Source: Cerioporus squamosus (Eukaryota; Basidiomycota; Agaricomycetes; Polyporales; Polyporaceae). From it: a DNA stretch of 49,034 nt. A program made the translations under genes and the position numbers. The stretch covers positions 1 through 49,034 of the forward strand of contig JABYQS010000236.1 of the NCBI GenBank assembly GCA_022592435.1. Direction: 5' to 3'. Shown piece after piece: positions 23,299 through 35,437 of the stretch (position 1 is the first letter of the stretch; every line of letters begins with the position of its first letter). The notes beneath the pieces were generated by a model, which was not told the DNA's origin, did not search any database, and saw only the letters and a program-made list of their open reading frames with translations.

Positions 23299-23427
23299 TA
23301 GTGCATTCTAACGTTGAAGTTATTCGATCTTATGTGATCGAGAGCGAGTCTGAGCGCGACTTTATATGATTAGGAAGTGTGAGTATGATTATTGAGATGC
23401 TACTTCGGCGACCTCCCTAAATTATAT

Positions 23428-25302
23428 CTAATTATGGCGGGGAGTTTTTCCTGATGGGAGCCTCCCCCACTGAACCCACCACTCGTCCGCCTCGTCCTCA
23501 CAGTCATATCCAAACAGAACACTATATTCCTCCCACATGCTTTCCGCGCTTCCGTCGCCTTCGAGGACATTCATTCCCTTCGCCGCCTTCGCTCGCAGCG
23601 AGGCATCGCGCGCAGCTGCCTCGGGCCCGTCTGCAGTGATCATCGCTATCCCGCTAAGCTCAGCCTCCCGCACGTTTTGCACCCGGGATTGGCGGATCTC
23701 TTGGAAGGCACAGAGGAAGGAGTCGATCTGGTCTTCCGAGGAGAGGTGGGAGAAGAGCTTTGCGAGGACCGCGCCGTCTTCGACTGCCATCGCGGTGCCT
23801 TGAAGGCTGCTGGGCTGATCCGAACAACACACGTCAGTGAGATCATGTAGCCATGAGGACTCGTGCGTATCAGACCCACGGGGAAAGGATGGGCAGCTTC
23901 ACCGATAAGTACCAGTCGCCCGTCTTGTGCCACCCAGTCGTCGAGGTCGAGGTGGTGTCTCATTGAGAGACGCGTAGCTTTGCGGGCCCCGCGCACGGCT
24001 TTGCCCAAACTGGCACTGGTTGTATAAGCTCACGCACTGAGAGACTCGGAGAAGAGACTCACTCTTCCGATATTTCTGAGTCCTTGGTGATATCCGCGAG
24101 GTCAACGGAGGCGGCGTCTCCATAGCACCCGTACTCTCCAGTATCTGCTGCGTATAGCTGAAGAGCGATGTCTTCTGACCCGCGCTGTGCTTTTCGTGAT
24201 CAATGACGACTCCATACACGTACTAGAGCACCACTCACGATCCGGTACGCGACGATGGCTCGACCTCTCCCGAAAGCATTGAAGTGCCAGCCCTGGGCAC
24301 GACGTCATTTCTCGCACGACATCATGCGTCGACCCTTGCTCACCTTCTCAGAAACATGCGTATCAAACCGTGCCACGTAGTCCAGCGGGACAAGCGTGCT
24401 TGACAGAAGTTACGTGAGTGTCTCATGGACGAGAGCCCAAACCACGACTTACTCGTACACGGCCAAACCGGTAGCAGAACCAAGATCCCGCCGACCGAGG
24501 ACCGCAGTTCTGCACTCACCAAGCGCGCCGTCCGCCCCGACCAGTACGTCACCCGAGATTCTCTGGCCTGTGGACAAGATGACTGCCCATCCCGGTGCGT
24601 CGACTTCCACGACGTGATGATCGAAGCGCACGTCGGCCCCAAGCGCCATGGCCGCATCAAGGAGGATGTCGTAGAGCTCAGCATGCTGTGTGAATAAAGC
24701 GTGACTCACATGGATACGACTCGCGTCGGCGCAGAGGGGAACACGTACCGAGAGCATGAGGAAAAGGCCCTGTGTCTCTTTCAGCATCTCCGCGTCCCAT
24801 CTGTGTTCTCCAAGGTGTTCTCCAGACTCGTCTATGAGGAGAAAACGGGGAAGAGATGAGTGCCAAGCGACCGGCAGTGATCTTCACTCACATTTCATGA
24901 TGACTAGCTTGGTCGTTATCGAGGCCCTGCTCAAGATGACGTCTTTGAGACCCCAGTGGAAGAGTATCTTGGACAGATTCGGCGGCACTCGCACTCCGTG
25001 CTCGCCACGCTGAAGCAGGGGCATGTCAGTTGACAGACAGGAAGCACGTAGGGACTGCTCACGGCTGCGTCGCTCGACAACCGCTCCAGCACCACCACTC
25101 GGTGCCCCACACGTCGTAATGCCAAGGCGCAAGCCAGCCCAGCTATACCTGGTTGGCAACTGTCAGCATCGCCGGGTCGCTTCGGGTATCGTTGCCAGAT
25201 GAGCACTCGTACCTCCACCGACGATAACGAAGCTTATGGGAAACCCTGTTTGAGGCAACCGATGTGTTGTGGTCTGCAGCTCGGTCAATAGGGGGCACTC
25301 AT
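23428..25302 (-). CDS. FAD-dependent monooxygenase whose 3' end is supplied by a transposon
   Basis: About ten exons give a class A flavoprotein monooxygenase like salicylate hydroxylase. Motifs are the FAD-binding FVIVGGGIAGLACALALRR (split by an intron in the third Gly), GADGALGECRTAVLG, ALQLYAADTGEYGCYGDAAS, MRHHLDLDDWV and the second FAD motif LVLIGEAAHPFPP...QGTAMAVEDGAVL (Glu where Asp is usual). The last codons, SGKTPRHN and TAA/TAG, lie in the right terminal repeat of the Plavaka element, so the native C-terminus is replaced. At the 5' end, the only suitable ATG (25,302) begins MSAP, but a run of five C (25,291-25,295) puts the next exon out of frame; six C would give MSAPLLTELQTTTHRLP in frame. 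The gene may therefore be dead, use another start, or contain a sequencing error. Confidence 0.8.
23438..23456 (-). repeat. Right terminal inverted repeat of the Plavaka element
   Basis: Read on the minus strand it is CATCAGGAAAAACTCCCCG. It doubles as coding sequence for the rewritten C-terminus of the FAD monooxygenase. Confidence 0.85.
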
Positions 25303-27898
25303 GGAGAATTCTTGCGGGGGACGTCAGGACGTACCTCCTGTTGCATTTTGGTGGTGCCGACGTAGACAGAGCTTATGTCGCGGAAGAAGGAATCGGGGGA
25401 GCGCACATACATGAAGGACTCATCTTCGCTCATAAGACATGAGACACCAACCAAGGCGCTCGTCTCGACGCTCGAGCCGACATAAGTACGAGAAGCTCCA
25501 GATCGGCTCGCCCGGAGCTGTGCGATTACACGTCTTGTGATACGCAAACCTGCAACTGTCGAAGACCCACTTTCGGAGCAGCCCTAATCTGAGCACCCCA
25601 TGAGATACCGGCGCCTGCGAGCACAGTCGCATCGAACTTCGAAGTCGGTCGTTGCTCTCGACGATCTCGATAAGGTTTCCGCTGGAAGGCAGGGAGAGAA
25701 GATGGATGTAGTACTGCCCTGATGCGCCGGTGAACGTGCTGATTGTGTGGGCTGCAGTTCGCACGAACTCGCACTCGAGCGCTGTCCGCGCCTCGCTCTG
25801 TGATAGTTAATCGGCCACGACGGGAGTATGAACGCCCTGCATGCGCTGGGTACATGGCAGTATTCACCGGTGGGCGCGAACGGTCCCGTGAGGATCTCTC
25901 ACAGCGACTGTTTCTATGCCGGCGGGTTAGGATGTCGCTGCTCCTCGGCCGCGTCGTGCCGTAAACGTCTATAGGTGACCTCTAGTCCTGGAAGCGGAGA
26001 TAGGCTTTACAAATCCCTGAAGAACAGCTTCAGTGACTTGAACGACAAACGGTCGAATATCCGGGCATGAATTGCTGGGAGTGCCTCCACTACATCCCAT
26101 GGTAGCGACAAGGAAATGCTCACCTTATTCTTTTGACACGGTCGAGTGTGTGTGGACGACCGCGGCTCCTCAATTAATGGTCATAACAGGGCGCACGTCG
26201 GCTCGTCGCTGACATTGTCCTATACAATGCACGTCGGCTGTGGAACAGGGCAAGATAGACGTGGCGGAGATCGAGCAGGTGGGTGTGGGGACATGAGTCG
26301 TCGTGTCAATACAGGACCATGTGCATGCAGCCGTACCTGACACGCCCGCAGATCAAACATGTTGACCCTTTCTTCCACGCGGTTGCAACGCCAAGCCAAC
26401 TACATACTCCATCACATCGGAGAGGGATCGGGCCCGCGGCAAGAGTGACAGATGCACTCAACACCCGGCGGAGGGTCTTCGCGGTAGCCCCAAGGTATTT
26501 GACCTGTCTAAAGATGAGACGACCTCAGCAATCTGAGAAGTAAGACAGGCGCACCGCTGATAGCGGATGAAGGATCCTGCATCGCTAGCTCCGCCATGTG
26601 CTAAGCCAACAGAGCTCCCCGGCGTTGGACTGGGACAAGAAGGGTGCTTGCTACGTTGGGGCTCAGCCGTACCGTCCTACGGCCCCGGTATCAGGGGAGC
26701 GCAAGGACATGGTGATGCCATCCGCTTGCATTGGGTGCTCGCTGACCCTGAGCGACGTGCGTCTGCGGTCCCCATCCGTACCAATCATACGGACTTGGCG
26801 TGAGCATCCAGTAGAGTCAGGTTCAATTGGCAGATTGAGTAGGACTCACGAAAAGTAAGACATGGGATGCTTTCGGAGGATGTCGCGGATCAATTGACAC
26901 GCTGTGTAGCGTCCCTTGAATTGCTCCGTCGCTGAAAGCCGTTGGTTCGGTCAATAAGGTTACACGCAGGTGTCATGATGAGAATCTCACTCTTAAGTCC
27001 TGGGACTACCCGTGGGCGTGGTCGACTCGGTTTGTAACCACGCTTTTGACTCCGTCGTGGACGTGCATCATGGGTGAGAGTGTCGGTCCATGATGGCTCG
27101 AACGCTACACCACAAAGATTGATAAGGTTACGTAATACTGAGGGTACAGTAAGCGGACTTCAAATGTACATTAAGTGCTGTGCCGCCGTTCGTCAATGCG
27201 GCTTGTTAGTGAACGTCCATGACCATGGCGGATGGGCGAAGAGCCGCTTTGAGCAGCAAGGAATGTGTCGGCATGCGTAAGTCTCAAGTCGCCGGCACTG
27301 TATCCATGACTGGACTAACACCTTTACCTAGACATGCATAGGCCGACTCTTGCGACATGACTCGTCGGACGTTATCCGCTGTGTGCCGACAGGATGCGTC
27401 GGCTCTTTTGCGCCAGCAGAGGATGCATGTTGCTTTCCTGGTAGCCAACCGCACTAGCGATAATTGTAGCTGGCGCGTCGCGAAGTCCCAGGTGTCGAGC
27501 GGAAAGTGGACGGCACCGAACATGCTCGCATGTCGAGGGTACGGTTCGACACGAAGAACGACCAACAGGGTTCAAGACGCTGTTGCACCAAAGACCATTG
27601 GACGTTTCCTCTGGTTGAGCGACACACCGACGTTGTGGCCGTGTCTGCCCGCCCTTGCTCTGGGCGACGGATACGCACGGTACCGAAAATAACCGGGCCG
27701 CCGTATTGTGATTGGTCCGACCTGTGTACAGGTACCGTTGTCGTCATACCTTTGTGGTTTATGTCTCTGAGATACGCACAGCGGATTATCGTCTAGAGTG
27801 CTCTCTTGAAGGTATAAAAGCTGTCGATCCGACCGCAGAGGAGCCTCAGAGCTCAGCTTTCTCCTGCCTGCCTCTCTCCCCCATAGGACTCTACGGAC
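25303..27898. other. 2.6-kb intergenic region, no supported gene
   Basis: A minus-strand open frame at 25,420-25,867 (with SGQYYIHLLSLPSSGNLIEIVESND and LLRKWVFDSCRFAYHKTC) looks partly protein-like but could not be assigned, and no intron model makes it continuous. The region from 25,870 to 27,780 has no coding signal. Its right end is the peroxidase promoter. Confidence 0.5.
27813..27819 (+). promoter_or_regulatory. TATA box of the versatile peroxidase
   Basis: TATAAAA lies 86 bases upstream of the ATG, a normal spacing for fungal class II peroxidase genes. Confidence 0.7.
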
Positions 27899-29265
<1,367 letters not shown>

Positions 29266-29758
29266 TCGGTTGCACGCTTATACGCGTCTCGGAGCCCCCG
29301 TTACTGTCCAATTGTATGGTTTCCAGACTTGTGGTGTAGTATCAGGACCGTCGCGGTTGCACCCGGTGCTAGCTGTGGCGAAGGGTGTATTGATGTCTGA
29401 AGATGTGTATCACTGTTGCTGTTCAGATGCATCATCATGTTTTAGAGCAACTTGGCGAGCGAGGGCAGAAGCAGTCCACACAACAATCTACAAGGAGTGA
29501 ACATGGGAAACTCAAGGATAAAGGGGGTCGGCCTCGTGTGCCACACGCCCCGCCGAGCATCATCCGACAGTACTCCTCCGAGGTTTACAGCGGGATGGGA
29601 CATAGCGAAGGTGGTGGTGTGTAGTGCCCTACATAGGGAGGGTCTCTGACCATCCATGATAGGTTCGCATTGGGAAGCATTATGGTCAAAGGTGTGAGCG
29701 AGCACTTCCTAAACATACACCCGTTGTCATACTGTACAGCATTGCTTGTATATACCAC
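29266..29758. other. Convergent 3' region between peroxidase and transporter
   Basis: No gene is seen. It holds the 3' UTRs of the two convergent genes. Confidence 0.6.
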
Positions 29759-31716
29759 TCAGTCCATATCCTTCTCCCTGTCCGACCGAGTGTCAGAGGT
29801 AAGCGCACCGGCGGCCTGCAAGCCCTGCGCGACAACCTGATCTTCTGTTCCGTCGAACAGCGCCGCCGTCTCCTCGAGAGACAATCCCTTTGTCTCGACG
29901 ATGAAAATCCAGCAGTACACCAGCTCGAAGACGAGCCAGCAGCAGTACACGATCTGTGCAACCAATCAGATACGCATTCATCGGCCCAACTATAGCTCGG
30001 ACACGTACGTAGTACCGCCACTGCATACGCTTGAGCGCGATGGGGTTGACGTATTGATTGAACACGAGGGCGCACGAGGTGGTGAAGTTGAGCAGCGTGA
30101 GACCCTTCGCGCGCACGCTGTAGGGCAGGATTTCGACCGTGTACGAGATGAGGAGGGGAGTGAACGCCAGACTATGTGGGCACCTGTAAGCAAATGGTGC
30201 AGAGACTGATCGCGCATGAGACGCACCTGTATGCGGCTCCGTGCAAAGCAATGAAAGCAATCACAGCATGCGCCGCCGCCTGGCTCTGGTGCTCCGCATA
30301 CACCGCCGAGCACACCGTGAGCATCGTGAAGAACACCAACATCCCTGCGCACGACGAGATGAACAGGGGCCGTCTCCCAATGCGCTCGACAAGGAACGAC
30401 GCGGACATCCCGAACGCGAGACTCCAGATCTGCAGCACGGCGTTGATGAGGAGCTTGATCGTCGACGACGTGATCCCGATGTTGTTCAGGATGATGTTCA
30501 GGTAGTACGAAGTGAGGCCGTTCCCAGACCACTGCGAGAACCACGCGATCGCGAGGACGATGCGGAGCCGGTGCCGGTTCCCCGACGAGGTGAAGAGCGA
30601 CTTCCAGCCGACGCTCGAGGTGGCCGCACGGTCGAGGGAGATGGCGGCCTTGATCTCTTCGATCTCGTACTGCACGAGAGGGTCGGACTCGTCGCCGTCC
30701 GCGTGGTAGTATGCGAGCGTTTGGAGTGCCTCGGCTTCGCGACCCTTGGCGACGAGGTAACGTGGAGATTCAGGTGCGAACCAGAGGAGGGTGACTTGGA
30801 AGACGGCCGGGGCTGCTTGCACGAGCGACGGAATGCGCCATGACCACGAAGTGTTGTGCATAAACTCGGTCCCGAACGTTGTCCAAGCCGCACTATATGA
30901 ACTGGTCAGAGGGGAATCGACCTTTGCCTGTTGGGATCATGAACGCACATGATGGCTCCCGACGCCCAGAGCGAATTGTACAGGGATGTCAAGGGTGCGC
31001 GGTATGGCGGATAAGACAGTTCGGTGACGAGCATGGGTGAAGCATTGTGGGCCCAGCTCACTCCGAAGCCGATCATGAACCTGTCGGCGGTAAAGCTGTC
31101 AGCAAGCGCGACTATGCCAGAAGACATGAGACAACGCGCCTAGCACCAATGAACATCCCAATCGTATGCGAAGCTGTCTGCAGTGCTGCACCGACAAGCA
31201 CGATAACCGCGCCCATGATGATGGTTGGCCTGCGACCAATCCCGTCCGAGAGGTACGGAGCGAACGGGAAGGCAGCGATACTACCAATATTCTGGGGATC
31301 CAATATGTCGACATTAACTAACGAACGCGGGGCAGAGCAATAGCACCATACGCACCTGAATAGCGTTCAGAAGACCAAGAAGCGAGCCCTGTGGACGACC
31401 GAAGTAGTCCTCCCAGGTATCCATCGACTGAAGACTGTTGATAAGACTCCCATCGAACCCGTTATACGACGAAGTCAGGAGACTTTGGACAAGCGTCAGC
31501 GGGACTGATAACGAAGACAGCGAACAACAGGAGTGCTCACCATAGGACAATCCACGCGTCAAGAGCAATCAGTCTGCAAGCGCGTCAGCGGCATTGAGAT
31601 GTGAAAGCGCATAGCGGCTCGTACCTTCGGTTGTTGTACCACTTTCTCTTGCCGTCGAGGAGATGACCGTACCCTTCCATCACAGGACTTGTCGTAACTA
31701 CGCCTTCTACGCCCAT
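29759..31716 (-). CDS. MFS sugar transporter, lactose-permease/LAC12-like
   Basis: The start MGVEGVVTTSPVMEGYGHLL leads into KRKWYNNRRLIALDAWIVL, and about eight exons follow with small introns. Sugar-porter signatures are present in order: SYNGFDGSLINSLQSMDTWEDYF, GLLNAIQNIGSIAAFPFAPYLSDGIGRR, RFMIGFGVSWAHNASPMLVTELSYP, the WRIPSLVQAAPA segment, PESPRYLVAKGREAEA, the second-half motif VERIGRRPLF and the C-terminal VETKGLSLEETAALFDG. Twelve membrane helices are expected, with cytosolic ends and a central loop. Basidiomycete members import oligosaccharides such as lactose or cellobiose; the true substrate cannot be told from sequence. It ends convergently with the versatile peroxidase and may be co-expressed during wood decay, which is inference. 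Confidence 0.92.
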
Positions 31717-33398
31717 GTTGATGAGATATCGTCCAAAGGCAAGTGGATGGCGAGAGAGGGCTCATCCCCACTCGCGAGAGAGGTTAATATAGCTCGGCGA
31801 CAGAGTTCACCTCGACCCGTGATCCAACCTCGTTCTCGCAGGGAACCTCCAGGATTAGCGCGGTATCGCGAGCGGCGCGGCGTCCCGGATCGAGTGTTCA
31901 CTCAAGCTCGTGTTCGTACTCAGGAGGGAGAGTGCCACACCCTGGAGATAGCACGCAGAGGGGAAGCGGGAGTGTCGGGGAGGCGGCCATAGAGTATAAG
32001 GCGATGGAGCTGCCCGCGTGATGCACGTTGATCTTCCGGGAGAGGGACGCGTGAGATGAGGGTGTCGTAACGGGAAGGGATGACCTTTCTCACAAAGTTT
32101 CGATTGCATTATTGGATGGAGCTGCCGCGTCTGCACGGGCGAGTAAATTGGACTCGGTATAGAGACCGAGGAGCGCATTCGCGGCAAGGCCTAAGGCACA
32201 GGACCATCCGGGACGGGGAGCTATCAAGGCTGTAGTCGTACAATGGTAGGAGGAGGAGAGGCGTTGATGAAGATAATCCATGTCCATGCGTGTTTTGGGA
32301 GGTCGATGAACTTGACGGAAGAGCCGCGCCGGGTGTACCATCGGAGACAGGGCGGCTGACAGGCCAACTGCAGTGGCAAAGGCCATACGACAGGCGTAAA
32401 CGAGCGCCACCGCGAGGATGGTCATCGGAAAGCTCTACCTAAGTAGGAGAGGGCGGTCAACGAGCAGGGAATGGGGAAGCGGCATCGTGCCCACGGCGTA
32501 GCAGTGGAGGAGGACGACTAGAGCAACTTTGTGACTTGCTTACTTGGTCCCATCAAAGAATCGTCAAGCCTTCGCTGTGACCCTTACATCAGGAGGAATA
32601 CCTCGGTCCAGCAGAGCCAGGCCTTCAGGAGGACGTACGTCGTGGATCGCGTACAAGTTGTGCGAACCAATCGGATGCGGTAATTTGGTCCTGCATGGCG
32701 CCCACGTGGCAACGTTGTGGCCATCTTTGGTCGTCTAATACTGTATGTTTTCGTCCTCCTGGCAGCTGCCGTCACTCCGAACTCGAAGCAGATTTTCAGT
32801 TTGCCTCTGCCGTACTCTCTTGAGGACACCGTAGACAAAGGTGCCTATCATCCACGAACTGATGGAGAAAACCTCGTGAACTTTGACGAAAACCTGCCAA
32901 AAGCGGTAGTCTACAGTCGCTGTTCACGATGGTTTCACTATCAAATCGCAGACATAAGGCATCGTTGCCCACGGTGGGACCTGGCCGTAGACGTTGTTAG
33001 CGCCAGTATAAGCTGACGATGCTGCGCTGTGTGAACTTGGAGCACGTATGCGGATGAGTTCACTTATCTCACGAAGACAGGCATTTCCAGGACCGACATC
33101 CGCGGGCCTGAGTACAGCTTCTAGGTGAGCTTCACGAATTTGTCTACCTCTTCATCATTGACCTCGCTGATATAGAGACCACACAGCCCACTGATTCTTG
33201 TTCATTTGGCTGACCGACGGGATTTGGCAAAGTGGTCACAACGTAACGAAGCTCACACGTTCGCGCGTTCTCCTCGATTTATCGTCATTCAAAATCCTCC
33301 AACACCGTCATACACATGGCACGTATCTCTGAAATCTGAACACTAGCTCATAGTTTCGACTACTCATCGTCACCATCATCACAGGGACCTTGATCTAC
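31717..33398. other. Intergenic region between transporter and hydrophobins
   Basis: Apart from one doubtful small open frame (32,090-32,425, minus) nothing is supported. The left part contains the transporter promoter. Confidence 0.5.
32090..32425 (-). CDS. Doubtful small hydrophobic protein
   Basis: An ATG-initiated frame of 111 codons starts with a hydrophobic segment (MTILAVALVYACRMAFATAVGLSAAL) that could be a signal peptide or anchor. It has a second mildly hydrophobic stretch (CALGLAANALLGLYTESNLL). No family was recognised and there is no intron or other corroboration. Confidence 0.25.
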   Translation of the reverse strand: MTILAVALVYACRMAFATAVGLSAALSPMVHPARLFRQVHRPPKTRMDMDYLHQRLSSSYHCTTTALIAPRPGWSCALGLAANALLGLYTESNLLARADAAAPSNNAIETL

Positions 33399-33880
33399 TC
33401 AGAGCGTGATGGGGACGCAGCCAATGCCAACGAGCGGGAGCTACGTGAGATGAAAGTCGTCGTCAGCATGTGTCGCGTCGCGCTCGCGTTCCGAAACACG
33501 GAGACTCACGAATTGGTTGTCCGTGCAGGTGACAGTCGTACCGGAGCAGCTCTCGCCAGAGCCGACCCCGACGACGGTGATCGGGGAGCAGGTCAGGCCA
33601 ACGAGCACGTCGACGCCCTCCACGATGACGCCGAGGAGGCCCAGTTCCTTCACGAAGGCGGGGTCGCTGGTCTGTTACAACAATTTGGACAGTCAGTCAT
33701 CGATGATGCTCCGCTGTTGGTGAACATCCTCACCGAGCCAGTAGACGCGCAGCACTGGGCACCGCTAGTCGGGGTGCTAGCCGGGCTGCTAGTCGTAGGG
33801 CTGCCGCCGCGGCCCTGGATGGCAGTGGCGACCGCAAGAAGGGGCAGAGCGAGGAGAGGGAGGGCGCGGGAGAAGATCAT
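33399..33880 (-). CDS. Class I hydrophobin with six cysteines, copy 1
   Basis: Hydrophobins are small secreted proteins that self-assemble at air-water interfaces and coat aerial hyphae. Three exons (33,734-33,880, 33,510-33,671, 33,399-33,440) give 116 aa. A signal peptide ([20 protein letters not shown]) precedes a Ser/Thr/Pro linker, then GAQCCAST, the long hydrophobic loop [46 protein letters not shown] and [13 protein letters not shown]. Class I hydrophobins normally have eight cysteines (C-CC-C-C-CC-C). Here C1 is absent and the first Cys of the second pair (C6) is Thr, leaving C2, C3, C4, C5, C7 and C8. All other class I features and spacings are kept, and every intron obeys GT/AG. Confidence 0.9.
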
Positions 33881-33977
33881 GGTGATGGATGAGATGAGTG
33901 CGAGTGCGAGTTGCGATTGCTTTGCAGGGGACGAGCTGAGTGTTCGACCTGAGGTCTGTCCGCCCGTCCTTCCCCTC

Positions 33978-33984
33978 TTTTATA
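33978..33984 (-). promoter_or_regulatory. TATA box of hydrophobin copy 1
   Basis: TATAAAA on the minus strand lies 98 bases upstream of the ATG. Confidence 0.65.
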
Positions 33985-34288
33985 GCTGACGGTTCTCCTT
34001 CCAGGCTTCCACTGTTTCCCTCCGCATGTCGGCACTTTTTGACGACCACGGCTGTCGCATCGTATCGCCCAATGAGGGAGAGCCGGGCGATAGGGCGTCG
34101 AAGAACGAGAAGTGGAGCGACATGCTCCATGTCAGAGGTCTGTGCGTCTGTCGCGGTTCGCTTTCGCGCTGTCTTCGGGTGCAATGCCGTTACGGTACCG
34201 TCGTATGTTGTGCCTTCATCCCTCTGTTTCTGTGTCCTTGTCGTTGTGCTCATGTTCGCATCGTGCAGGGTCCATGACGGCAACAGGA

Positions 34289-34314
34289 TACGAGGTCCCT
34301 CAACGTCACAGGGG
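34289..34314. promoter_or_regulatory. Conserved upstream block of hydrophobin copy 1
   Basis: TACGAGGTCCCTCAACGTCA lies 409 bases upstream of the ATG and matches a block upstream of copy 2 at the same effective distance. It includes a CRE-like ACGTCA. It may be regulatory or only a remnant of the duplication. Confidence 0.4.
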
Positions 34315-34670
34315 CATTAACGACAGATATCTCAAGCAGGCGTTCACGCGCGTGGTTTGTGTCCGTCAATGCTGCTTTAGTCCGACCTGGTTCTGACATA
34401 TGCGTGATTGCAGTACTAGTCACTTCCAGGTAGTTGGACCAGTGAAGCACGTTGCCCGCGGACATGGTCGGTTCGCATGCCATGGATTGACAGGTGAGCT
34501 CTTCACCGACGATCAATCCACGTATGCGCATACAGATTGACACTACAAGCAACGGAGCCGAGACAAGTATGGTATATCACCGCGCAAGCAATATCTATTG
34601 ATCCTCCATCCAAGAATCATCCAAGAAAAAGGGCCTCGAGATGGGCGCGTCCTGAGACTCCCCCCAGCGT

Positions 34671-35112
34671 TCAAGCGGTGACGGAGACACAGTCGATTCC
34701 CACGAGCGGGAACTGGGACGTATCACAACTTAGCATCAGCACATTCTGAGAGACACCGGAGGCGGACGACGACACTCACGTGGCTCCTGTCCGAGCACGA
34801 AACGGTCCTACCACTCGAGCAGGACCCGCCGGATCCGACGCCGACGACGGTGACGGGGGTGCAATTCAAGCCGACGAGCACGTCCCCGTCCTGGACGACG
34901 ACGGAGATTGCCTTGAGAGCTGCCGCAGCGGCCTCAGAGCTAGCCTACACAGACGTCATGCTCAGCATGGTACCGTGACGTGCGAGGCAGTTACGCACCG
35001 GCTGGAGGCTCTCGCAGCACTGGGCGGCCGGGCCGCGGACCTTGTGCATGCGCAAGGTGGCGGCAGCGAGGAGCGGGAGCGCCGCCAGGACGATGGCGCG
35101 AGAGAAGAACAT
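34671..35112 (-). CDS. Class I hydrophobin with six cysteines, copy 2
   Basis: Three exons (34,999-35,112, 34,780-34,944, 34,671-34,712) give 106 aa. The signal peptide MFFSRAIVLAALPLLAAAT is followed by AAQCCESLQP, the loop LKAISVVVQDGDVLVGLNCTPVTVVGVG, GSCSSGRTVSCSDRSH and FPLVGIDCVSVTA. The last exon is 42 nt, the same as in copy 1, and both intron positions are conserved, so the two are tandem paralogues. As in copy 1, C1 is missing and C6 is replaced (Ser here, Thr there), leaving six cysteines. A weak TATA-like sequence (TATAGTC, about 35,203-35,209) lies about 90 bases upstream. A MITE sits 321 bases upstream of the start codon. Confidence 0.9.
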
Positions 35113-35437
35113 AGTGACGATGATTGGGATGCCGTGAAGGAGTGGAGTGCGTGGGACGAGGGAGTGTCGACCTGAGGAACGTCTGTCCTCCGCCATCCGT
35201 GACTATAATGACACTTACCCTCTTCCATTCCTCGACAGTAGATCTTCTATGCAGCGAGTCTCGGCTGTTTTGGATGGTCAGAAACGAAGACTCGGCCGCT
35301 ATGCGACGATGGGCGAGAGCGCATGGACGCTAGGGATGGTAGGAGGAAGCGCGGAGAGGTGAGTGGTTCTCAGTGCTTCCTGCTTCGGGTTCTGGTCCGC
35401 CCATGTAGCCGGGTGCAGTGCGTCAACGCTCGTACGT

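Larger units (their letters stand above)
16259..23456 (+). mobile_element. Plavaka-type (KDZ superfamily) DNA transposon, 7.2 kb
   Basis: The element is bounded by 19-bp terminal inverted repeats (18/19 identical) and carries a full-length Plavaka transposase on the plus strand and a DUF6532 gene divergently on the minus strand. AT-rich subterminal sequence with TAATTA motifs lies inside both ends, contrasting with the GC-rich surroundings. The left end also has an internal hairpin (CTCCATAATTA at 16,296-16,306 against 16,337-16,347). No long target-site duplication is evident; only a 2-base GG flanks both sides. The intact transposase frame and well-matched ends suggest a recent insertion. 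Confidence 0.88.

Noticed and set aside
16251..23464. An 8-bp target duplication for the Plavaka element, as in Zisupton-type relatives
   Set aside because: The eight bases outside the two terminal repeats (GCTGCCGG and GGAGCCTC) do not match at any tested end position.
25420..25867. Possible HET-domain-like fragment (KWVFDSCRFAYHKTC)
   Set aside because: The W..C...H..C pattern recalls the start of HET proteins, but no HET core motif follows and the frame cannot be extended.
32717..33016. Plus-strand frame with a signal-like start (AIFGRLILYVFVLLAAAV)
   Set aside because: It begins with GTG rather than ATG, has no splice sites and no homology that I recognise.
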